The translations under genes and the position numbers were made by a program. Of a stretch of 64,000 bases of DNA, positions 57,675 through 64,000 are shown piece after piece (within the stretch, counting starts at the first letter, position 1; each line of letters begins with the position of its first letter). The stretch comes from Amnibacterium kyonggiense (GTDB lineage: Bacteria > Actinomycetota > Actinomycetes > Actinomycetales > Microbacteriaceae), in the NCBI RefSeq assembly GCF_004364555.1, contig NZ_SOAM01000003.1, forward strand, positions 372,001 to 436,000. Reading direction: 5' to 3'. The notes under the pieces were generated by a model. That model ran no database searches. It was not told the origin of the DNA and saw nothing but the letters and a program-made list of their open reading frames with translations.

Positions 57675-58787
57675 CTACGCGACCTTCGGCTTCGTGGTGC
57701 GGATCTGCCCGGTGACCGGCTCGCCGACGACGAGGTCGCTGCGCACCTGCGGGAAGTGGCAGTACACCTCGTGGCCCGGGGTCTTCTCCTCGAGCACCGG
57801 CTCGACGGTGCGGCAGTGCTCCCGCTCCGACTCCGACAGCTCGTTCTTGTACTTCGGGCAGCGGGTGTGGAAGACGCAGCCGCTCGGCGGGTTCGACGGG
57901 CTGGGCAGATCGCCGGTGAGCAGGATCTTCTCCCGGCGCGCCTCGATCTTGGGGTCCGGCACCGGCACGGCGGACAGCAGCGCGTGCGTGTACGGGTGCA
58001 TCGGGTTCTCGTAGAGCGTGTCCCGGTCGGTCAGCTCCATGATCTTGCCGAGGTACATCACCGCGACGCGGTCGGAGATGTGGCGGACGACGGAGAGGTC
58101 GTGCGCGATGAAGATGTAGGCGAGGCCGAACTCGGACTGCAGGTCCTCCAGCAGGTTGACCACCTGCGCCTGGACCGACACGTCGAGGGCGGACACCGGC
58201 TCGTCGCAGACGATCAGCTTGGGCTGCAGGGCGAGGGCCCGGGCGATGCCGATGCGCTGGCGCTGACCGCCGGAGAACTCGTGCGGGTACCGGTTGTAGT
58301 GCTCGGGGTTCAGACCGACGCGGGCCATCAGGTCCTGAACGGTCTTCTTCACGCCGCCCTTGGGCTTCTCGCCCTGGATGCGGAACGGCGACCCGACGAT
58401 CGTGCCGATCGTGTGCCGCGGGTTCAGCGACGAGTACGGGTCCTGGAAGATCATCTGCAGCTCGCGGCGCAGCGGCCGCATCTGCCGCGGCGAGAGCTTC
58501 GTGACGTCCCGGCCCTCGAAGCGCACCGTGCCGCCGGTCGGCTCGATCAGCTTCGACACGGCGCGGCCGGTGGTGGACTTGCCGCAGCCGGACTCCCCGA
58601 CCAGGCCGAGCGTCTCGCCGGCGCCGAGGGAGAAGGTGACGCCGTCGACGGCGCGGACGGGATTGCCCTTCTGGCCGAAGAGGCCGCCGCGGCGGCCGGG
58701 GAACCACTTCTGGACGCCCTCGACCTCGAGGAGCTTCTCGGTGCTGCGCGTGCCGGACGCGGCGGGCTGGGGTGCTGTGGTGGTCAT
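57675..58787 (-). CDS. Oligopeptide/dipeptide ABC transporter ATPase (OppF/DppF-like)
   Basis: The 370-aa ATPase has Walker [15 protein letters not shown], signature [19 protein letters not shown] and Walker [17 protein letters not shown]. The C-terminal oligopeptide-transporter extension carries [10 protein letters not shown] plus CRTVEP, i.e. the Cys motif of the OppD/F family. It forms a heterodimer with the upstream ATPase to energise peptide import. There is a 16-nt gap after the OppD stop, and GAGGCAG serves as SD. Confidence 0.93.
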   Translation of the reverse strand: MTTTAPQPAASGTRSTEKLLEVEGVQKWFPGRRGGLFGQKGNPVRAVDGVTFSLGAGETLGLVGESGCGKSTTGRAVSKLIEPTGGTVRFEGRDVTKLSPRQMRPLRRELQMIFQDPYSSLNPRHTIGTIVGSPFRIQGEKPKGGVKKTVQDLMARVGLNPEHYNRYPHEFSGGQRQRIGIARALALQPKLIVCDEPVSALDVSVQAQVVNLLEDLQSEFGLAYIFIAHDLSVVRHISDRVAVMYLGKIMELTDRDTLYENPMHPYTHALLSAVPVPDPKIEARREKILLTGDLPSPSNPPSGCVFHTRCPKYKNELSESEREHCRTVEPVLEEKTPGHEVYCHFPQVRSDLVVGEPVTGQIRTTKPKVA

Positions 58788-58803
58788 CGTTCTGCCTCGA
58801 CGT

Positions 58804-59889
58804 TCAGAGGGTCGGCCGGATCTCGGTCAGGAGGATCTCCTGCCGCTCGGCGGGCGGGATGTGGCACCGCACCTGGTGCCTCACCCGCGGGTCGGTGCTG
58901 CCGGTCGTCTCGAGCAGGTCCGGGTGCTCCGTGAAGCACCGGCGTCCCTCCACGCGGTCCGAGAACCGGCAGCGCGGGTTGAAGACGCAGCCCTTCGGCA
59001 CGTTGATCAGCGAGGGCGGCGAGCCCGGGATCGGGGTCAGCCGCTCCTGCCGGACGCGGTCCATGCGCGGCATCGACCCGAGCAGCCCCCACGTGTAGGG
59101 CATCTCGGGCCGGTCGAACAGCTCGTCGACGGTGCCCTTCTCGACGCACTGGCCGCCGTACATCACGACGACCTGGTCGCAGGTCTCCGCCACGACGCCG
59201 AGGTCGTGCGTGATGATGATGACGGCCGAGTTCAGCTCGTCCCGCAGCTCCTTGATGAGCTCGAGGATCTGCGCCTGCACCGTCACGTCGAGGGCGGTCG
59301 TCGGCTCGTCCGCGATGAGCAGCTTCGGCTGGCAGATCAGCGCCATCGCGATCATGGCGCGCTGCCGCATGCCGCCCGAGAACTGGTGCGGGTAGTCGTC
59401 GTAGCGGCCGGCCGCGTTCGGGATGCCGACCTTCTGCAGCATCTCGATCGTCCGCTGCTTCGCGGCCTTCTTGCCCACCTTGTTGTGGACCAGGTAGGCC
59501 TCCGAGATCTGGTTCCCGATCGAGTAGAAGGGGTGCAGGCTCGACAGCGGGTCCTGGAAGATCATCGAGACCTCGTCGCCGCGGACGCCGCGCATGTCGT
59601 TCTCCGACAGCGGCACGAGGTCCTGCTCGTCGAGCAGGATGCGCCCGGACACCTGCGCCTTCGACCCCTTGTGGAGGCCGAGGATCGCCTGCGCGGTGAC
59701 GCTCTTGCCCGAGCCCGACTCGCCCACGATGCCGAGGATCTCGCCGCGGCGCAGCTCGAAGGACAGCCCGTCGACGCTCTTGACGAGGCCGTCGTCGGTC
59801 GGGAAGTGCACGCGCAGGTCGTCCACGACGAGGAACGGCCGCTGGGCCGTCGTCGTGCCCGGCGCGTCGGCGAGGGAGGTGTCGGTCAC
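58804..59889 (-). CDS. Oligopeptide/dipeptide ABC transporter ATPase (OppD/DppD-like)
   Basis: The 361-aa ATPase has Walker [19 protein letters not shown], signature [19 protein letters not shown] and Walker [17 protein letters not shown]. The C-terminal [19 protein letters not shown] motif is that of the OppD family. The GTG start is preceded by GAGGAG. It lies 24 nt downstream of the permease gene in the operon. Confidence 0.93.
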   Translation of the reverse strand: MTDTSLADAPGTTTAQRPFLVVDDLRVHFPTDDGLVKSVDGLSFELRRGEILGIVGESGSGKSVTAQAILGLHKGSKAQVSGRILLDEQDLVPLSENDMRGVRGDEVSMIFQDPLSSLHPFYSIGNQISEAYLVHNKVGKKAAKQRTIEMLQKVGIPNAAGRYDDYPHQFSGGMRQRAMIAMALICQPKLLIADEPTTALDVTVQAQILELIKELRDELNSAVIIITHDLGVVAETCDQVVVMYGGQCVEKGTVDELFDRPEMPYTWGLLGSMPRMDRVRQERLTPIPGSPPSLINVPKGCVFNPRCRFSDRVEGRRCFTEHPDLLETTGSTDPRVRHQVRCHIPPAERQEILLTEIRPTL

Positions 59890-59913
59890 TGGAGTGCTCC
59901 TCAGGTCCTGCGA

Positions 59914-60918
59914 TCAGACCGTGACGCGCGGGTCGATGACCGCGTACAGGAGGTCGACGATGAAGTTGGCGACGACCAGCGCGAACGCGGCGACCACGGT
60001 GACGCCGAGCATCACGGGCAGGTCGAGGCTACTGATGGCCTGGATCGACAGCGTGCCGAGCCCGCGCAGGTTGAACACCTGCTCGGTGATGATCGTCGTG
60101 CCGATCAGCGAGCCGATGTCGATGCCGAAGATCGTCACGATCGGGGTGAGCGCGGCGCGGAGGCCGTGCTTGACGACGATCGTGCGCCGGTCGAGGCCCT
60201 TCGCACGGGCGGTGCGGATGTAGTCCTCGCCCATCGTCTCGAGCACGTTCGACCGCGTGAGCCGGGCGTACAGCGCGGCGAACAGGAAGGCGAGGCAGAC
60301 CCAGGGCAGCAGCAGGCTCAGGAACCACTGCGCGGGATTCACGGTGATGTCGACGTAGCCGCCGTTGTCGGGCAGCCACCCGAGCGTGTAGACGAACACC
60401 AGCAGCAGCACGGGACCCGTGAAGAAGATCGGGAGCGAGACCGCGGCGAGGGCGCCGGTCATGCCGGCGCGGTCGGTGAACGAGCCCGGCTTGAGGCCGG
60501 ACAGCGTGCCGACGAGGAGGCCGCCGACGAGCCAGAGGATCGCGGCGCCGATGCACAGGCTGATGGTGACGGGCAGCGCCTGCACGATCAGGGTGCTGAC
60601 CAGCTCGTTCCGGCGGAACGAGTAGCCGAAGCAGGGGAAGTCGCACTGCACCGGGGCGCTGGTGCCGTCGGTGATCGACTTGCCGAAGAAGCCGGCGAGG
60701 TAGGACCAGTACTGCGCGGGCAGCGGCTGGTCGAAGCCGAAGCGGTGCGTCAGCGTCTTCAGCAGCTCCGGCGTCGCCGGGGCCTTGCCGATGTAGTAGT
60801 AGACCGGCGATGACTTCGCGAGCAGCGGGACGGCCTGGAAGATCAGGAACGTCACGAGGCTCACGACGATCAGCACGAGGACCATGCCGATCAGGCGGCT
60901 CACGATGAAGCGGATCAT
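59914..60918 (-). CDS. Oligopeptide/dipeptide ABC transporter permease (OppB/DppB-like)
   Basis: The 334-aa permease has an N-terminal transmembrane helix (MIRFIVSRLIGMVLVLIVVS), a periplasmic loop with two Cys (VQCDFPCFGYSF) and five further helices. The EAA loop is EDYIRTARAKGLDRRTIVVKHGL. It pairs with the OppC-like permease. A 16-bp perfect hairpin ends 13 nt before its ATG, and no clear SD is visible, so expression relative to the binding-protein gene is probably tuned here. Confidence 0.92.
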   Translation of the reverse strand: MIRFIVSRLIGMVLVLIVVSLVTFLIFQAVPLLAKSSPVYYYIGKAPATPELLKTLTHRFGFDQPLPAQYWSYLAGFFGKSITDGTSAPVQCDFPCFGYSFRRNELVSTLIVQALPVTISLCIGAAILWLVGGLLVGTLSGLKPGSFTDRAGMTGALAAVSLPIFFTGPVLLLVFVYTLGWLPDNGGYVDITVNPAQWFLSLLLPWVCLAFLFAALYARLTRSNVLETMGEDYIRTARAKGLDRRTIVVKHGLRAALTPIVTIFGIDIGSLIGTTIITEQVFNLRGLGTLSIQAISSLDLPVMLGVTVVAAFALVVANFIVDLLYAVIDPRVTV

Positions 60919-60930
60919 GTCGTTTCGGAC

Positions 60931-60967
60931 CGGGTGCCCGGCCGGTTCGAGACCGGCCGGGCACCCG
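60931..60967 (-). terminator. Intra-operon hairpin between oppA-like and oppB-like genes
   Basis: Arms 60931-60946 (CGGGTGCCCGGCCGGT) and 60952-60967 pair perfectly with a 5-nt loop. It lies between the binding-protein stop and the permease ATG. This is typical of a partial terminator or 3'-stabilising hairpin that raises binding-protein mRNA over permease mRNA. Confidence 0.8.
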
Positions 60968-61013
60968 GGCCTTTGCCCTTCCTCAGAGGATGGACGGGGG
61001 TGGCGCTAGCGCG

Positions 61014-62774
61014 TCACTTGCCGTCGCTGACGCCCACGTTGACCACGTCGTACGCGCCGAAGCCGAGCGCGTTGTTGCTGGTGACGTTGGTCAGGCGCGG
61101 GTTGCGGTACCAGAGGTCCGCGGCGTACCGGGTCGGCAGGAACTGCGCCGACTCCATGAGGGCGTGGTTCAGGGCGGCGCCCGTCTCCTGCGTCGAAGGC
61201 GTCCCGGTGGCGTCGAGGATCTTGTTGACGGCCGGGATGTTGATCGAGGCGTAGTTGCTGTTGCCCTGCGGCAGGATCGCGTTCCCGTTGACGATGTTCT
61301 GGAACATGCCGTACGGGGTCGGGAAGTCCGCGCCCCAGCCGGCGGCGATCAGGCCGAGGCCCTGGTTCTTGACGTTGTTCGGCGAGCCGACGAACGTCGC
61401 GTAGTAGTCGCTGGCGGAGGCCGTCGCGGGCGTGACCGTGATGCCGACGCGGCCGAGGGCCGCCTTGACCGCGGCGAAGGCCTTGCCCTTCGTCACGTCC
61501 GGCGTGGCGTACGCGTACTTGGTCGCGAAGCCGTTCGGCTTGCCGCAGAGCTTCAGCTCCTCCTTGGCCTTCTCCACGTCACCCGTGTTGTCCTTGCCGG
61601 ACGGGTAGGGGTTGTACGACGGGTCGTAGCCGAGGATGCCCGGAGGGGTCGCGGAGTACGCGATCTTGCCGGCGGCGGCGCCACCTGCGATCGCGAGGCC
61701 CGACGCCTTGTCCCAGGCGTAGAACACGGCCTTGCGGCAGTGGATGTTGTCGAACGGGGCGACCGACGTCGGGATCGCGGTGTACCGCGTCGTGGGACCG
61801 GCCGGGTTGTCGGCGTTCGCCTTCAGCTTCGGCTGCGTGAGGATCTGCGACTGGAACGTCGGGTTGACCGCCGTGTCCATGCGCGCGTCGGCGGCGCCGG
61901 TGCGGAGCTGGTTGTCGATGTCGTCGCTGTTCGAGTCGATCGTCAGGTCGATCTCGTTCGCGAGCGGCTTGCGGATGTCGTCCGTCGACTGCGACCAGTA
62001 CTTGTTCCGCGTGAAGACGACCTCCTTCTTCGGCGTGTAGCTGGAGATCTGGAACGGACCGGAGGCGACCGGGGCCTTCGTGTAGTTCGCGCCGGTGTCC
62101 TTGTCCTTCGGGACCGGGGCCGAGGTCGGCAGCGCGAGGAGGTAGTTGAAGTCGGCGAACGGCTTCTTCAGGTAGAAGGTGATCTTGTTGCCGTCGGCCT
62201 TGATGGCCGTGTCGGGCAGGTCACCGCTCTTGTAGGGGCCCTTGTAGGAGGACGGCGCGTTGATGATCGCCGTGAAGTAGAAGCCCGGGCCGCCCGTGAT
62301 GACGTCGGTCGCGTAGCTGCGCTCGACGGCGTACTTGACGTCCTGCGCGGTGATCGCGCTGCCGTCGGAGAACTTCAGCCCGTCCTTCAGCGTGTAGGAC
62401 CACTCGGTGTAGTCGGCGTTGTGATCCCCGACCGTCGTCGCCAGGTCGGGCGCGAGCGTGAACTTCGTGCCGTTGACCTTCGAGTAGTTGACGAGCGTGC
62501 GCGAGAAGACGCGCTGCATGTTGAGGCACCAGCCGTAGTAGGTGCGCGCCGGGTCCCACGAGTCGCAGTCGTCGGTCGCGAGCAGCTTCAGCGTGCCGCC
62601 CGTCTTCGTGGACGGGTTGATGACCTTGTCGACCGCGGCGTTGAAGCCGCCGGTGCTGGTGGAGCCGGAGCCTCCGCCCGACGGCGAGTTGCTGCCGCTG
62701 GTGCAGCCGGCGAGCGCGAGCGCGCCCACCACCGCGACGCTGGCGAGCGCCAGCGTCTTCCTCTTGAACCTCAT
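61014..62774 (-). CDS. Peptide ABC transporter substrate-binding lipoprotein (SBP_bac_5)
   Basis: The 586-aa lipoprotein has signal MRFKRKTLALASVAVVGALA with lipobox LAGC (Cys24) and a Gly/Ser linker. It then has the family 5 solute-binding fold: DPARTYYGWCLNMQRVFSRT, the PDLATTV and WSYTLKDGLKFSDGSAITAQ regions, and a C-terminal half with GWGADFPTPYGMFQ. Peptides or possibly other ligands (nickel, opines) could be bound. The start at 62774 has AGAGGG at 7 nt; the longer frame is not signal-like. Confidence 0.93.
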   Translation of the reverse strand: MRFKRKTLALASVAVVGALALAGCTSGSNSPSGGGSGSTSTGGFNAAVDKVINPSTKTGGTLKLLATDDCDSWDPARTYYGWCLNMQRVFSRTLVNYSKVNGTKFTLAPDLATTVGDHNADYTEWSYTLKDGLKFSDGSAITAQDVKYAVERSYATDVITGGPGFYFTAIINAPSSYKGPYKSGDLPDTAIKADGNKITFYLKKPFADFNYLLALPTSAPVPKDKDTGANYTKAPVASGPFQISSYTPKKEVVFTRNKYWSQSTDDIRKPLANEIDLTIDSNSDDIDNQLRTGAADARMDTAVNPTFQSQILTQPKLKANADNPAGPTTRYTAIPTSVAPFDNIHCRKAVFYAWDKASGLAIAGGAAAGKIAYSATPPGILGYDPSYNPYPSGKDNTGDVEKAKEELKLCGKPNGFATKYAYATPDVTKGKAFAAVKAALGRVGITVTPATASASDYYATFVGSPNNVKNQGLGLIAAGWGADFPTPYGMFQNIVNGNAILPQGNSNYASINIPAVNKILDATGTPSTQETGAALNHALMESAQFLPTRYAADLWYRNPRLTNVTSNNALGFGAYDVVNVGVSDGK

Positions 62775-62913
62775 CGAGAATCCCTCTCGTTCAGTGTGCT
62801 GTGACGAGCGGCGGTGCGGCCGCCCGCTGGGTGGGCCGGAGCCCGGCGCCGGGAGACGGGTGGCAGCCCGCCTCCGACGCACGACTGTGGGGCGCGATGC
62901 GCGCCGGGACGGC
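62775..62913 (-). other. Gap between oppC-like and oppA-like genes
   Basis: This 139-bp gap contains short GC-rich inverted repeats (for example CGGCCGCCC with GGGCCGG) but no ORF. A CACACT hexamer about 26 nt before the binding-protein ATG could be a weak -10 for a separate oppA transcript. Confidence 0.35.
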
Positions 62914-63972
62914 TCATCGGCCGCCCGCCTTCGGGTCGAGCGCGTCGCGCAGCCCGTCGCCGAAGAGGTTGAACGCCAGCACCGTGATGAAGATCGCGAG
63001 GCCGGGCAGGAAGATGTAGAAGGGGTCGACCTGGATGTACCCGCCCGCGTCGGAGAGCATCTGGCCCCAGGAGGGCGTCGGGGGGATGACGCCGACGCCG
63101 AGGAACGACAGGCCCGCCTCGCCGAGGATGTTGTTCGGGATCGAGAGGGTCGCGTAGACGAGGATCGGCCCGACGAGGTTCGGCGCGATCTCGCGGAACA
63201 TGATCCGCGCGTTGCCGGCGCCGAGGCTCCGAGCGGCCTCGACGAACTCCTTCTCGCGCAGCGACAGCACCTGGCCGCGCACGATGCGGCCGATGTAGGG
63301 GAACGCGAAGAAGCCGAGCACGAAGACGATCACCGCGTACCGCAGGAACGACGACGTGCTGATGATGCCGGAGACCGACACGAGCGCGAGCGAGAAGAGC
63401 AGCGTCGGGAAGGACAGCAGGACGTCCATGATCCGCGACAGCACCGTGTCGACCCAGCCGCGGTAGAACCCGGAGATCACGCCGGCGAGGACGCCGAGGA
63501 CGAGCGAGAGCACGGTCGCGAGCCCGGCGATGACGAGCGAGGTGCGGGCGCCGTACAGGAGGTTGGTCAGCATGTCCTGACCGGACAGCGGGATGACGCC
63601 GAGCCAGTACTTGCCGCTCACGCCGCTGAAGTCGCCGACGGGCAGACCGGTCAGGGTGTCCAGGACGTCGTTCGGCGGCGTGTTGTGCGCGGTCGCGTAG
63701 GTGTCGCCGGCGCGGCCCGTGATGTTCGCGTAGGCGGTCGCGATCGGATCGGCGAACACGGCGAGGAGGATGAACAGGACGATCACGACGCCGCCCGCGA
63801 GTGCGAGCTTGTCCCGCTTGAGGTGGCTCCACGCGATCGCCCAGAGGGACCGGCCGGCGATGTCGGACGAGGTGGCGTCGGGCGACGGCTCGCCGTCGCC
63901 CTGCAGACCGGAGCCCGACAGCCCGTCGTCGGCCGCGACGGCCTCGAACTCGGTCGGTCCGCTCAGTGACAC
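62914..63972 (-). CDS. Oligopeptide/dipeptide ABC transporter permease (OppC/DppC-like)
   Basis: The 352-aa permease has an acidic cytosolic N-terminus (1-40), a first helix (LALAGGVVIVLFILLAVFAD), a large outer loop (GVIPLSGQDMLTNLLYGART) and five more helices. The EAA loop is EKEFVEAARSLGAGNARIMFREI. It is complete within the window: the GTG at 63972 is preceded by GGGAGGA. It is the first visible gene of the oppC-A-B-D-F cluster, 139 bp upstream of the binding protein. Confidence 0.92.
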   Translation of the reverse strand: MSLSGPTEFEAVAADDGLSGSGLQGDGEPSPDATSSDIAGRSLWAIAWSHLKRDKLALAGGVVIVLFILLAVFADPIATAYANITGRAGDTYATAHNTPPNDVLDTLTGLPVGDFSGVSGKYWLGVIPLSGQDMLTNLLYGARTSLVIAGLATVLSLVLGVLAGVISGFYRGWVDTVLSRIMDVLLSFPTLLFSLALVSVSGIISTSSFLRYAVIVFVLGFFAFPYIGRIVRGQVLSLREKEFVEAARSLGAGNARIMFREIAPNLVGPILVYATLSIPNNILGEAGLSFLGVGVIPPTPSWGQMLSDAGGYIQVDPFYIFLPGLAIFITVLAFNLFGDGLRDALDPKAGGR

Positions 63973-64000
63973 GCCTGATCCTCCCGAGGTGGATTCGCGG

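Overview
The window is 64 kb of very GC-rich, densely coded DNA. It suggests a chromosome segment of a free-living actinobacterium, most likely family Microbacteriaceae; the genus cannot be fixed from sequence alone. Three things support this. Gene order follows blocks conserved across actinobacteria. Many start codons (GTG/ATG) lie 6-8 nt behind a TANNNT hexamer, the signature of leaderless transcripts. The gene set includes DUF3107, DUF3117, AdnAB, UPF0182 and TOMM/ThiF-like genes. There is no phage, IS element, CRISPR array or rRNA operon. The only tRNA is an initiator tRNA-fMet.

Layout. (1) 1-11.2 kb is accessory metabolism: amylosucrase, a membrane HtrA protease with a 56-aa membrane protein, an aminotransferase, a nitrilase-family hydrolase, a degenerate SDR, a GNAT, a LacI-type sensor without a DNA-binding domain, a methyltransferase and a Tat/lipoprotein flavoenzyme. 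(2) 11.3-31.0 kb is a conserved actinobacterial block, in an order resembling M. tuberculosis Rv3193c-Rv3211: tRNA-fMet, UPF0182, PDZ-Lon protease, zincin-like protein, ThiF/cyclodehydratase-like protein, UvrD2, NudC, APH-like pseudokinase, AdnB, AdnA, DUF3107, MiaE-like ferritin and RhlE. It is centred on DNA repair, NAD turnover and RNA handling. (3) 31.0-38.4 kb holds a GNAT, a PHP phosphoesterase, an EEP-family membrane protein, an alpha/beta hydrolase, an APH kinase, PepP, an AbiEi/DUF559-like nuclease gene and a GSP17M-like protein. (4) 38.4-44.1 kb holds a MgtE-N/CBS protein, DUF1003, Mrp, two micro-ORFs facing a LysR regulator, TatB, an O-methyltransferase and DUF3117, again a conserved neighbourhood. 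(5) 44.1-50.8 kb holds a PIG-V-like mannosyltransferase, DapE and DapD of lysine/DAP synthesis, a second AbiEi/DUF559-like gene, citrate synthase, a 7Fe ferredoxin and a membrane protein. (6) 50.8-57.6 kb is an efeUOB iron uptake operon under a DtxR/IdeR-like iron box, followed by TypA and a GNAT. (7) 57.6-64 kb is a dipeptide/oligopeptide ABC transporter, read oppC-A-B-D-F on the minus strand.

The most interesting structure is repetitive. Two unlinked single-gene loci (36.7 and 47.7 kb) each encode a winged-helix plus PD-(D/E)xK-like nuclease. Each is bracketed on both sides by its own pair of 55-60 bp imperfect palindromes, and both share a short CCTCCACAGG motif upstream. Further palindromes with related sequence sit between convergent genes at 55.0 and 57.6 kb, and single ones at 7.2 and 28.4 kb. 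Whether these are terminators or elements acted on by the nucleases is open. About twenty genes in the window carry the leaderless promoter signature. Several enzymes appear to have lost catalytic residues: the SDR, the APH-like protein, the AdnA Walker A lysine and the NudC zinc ribbon.
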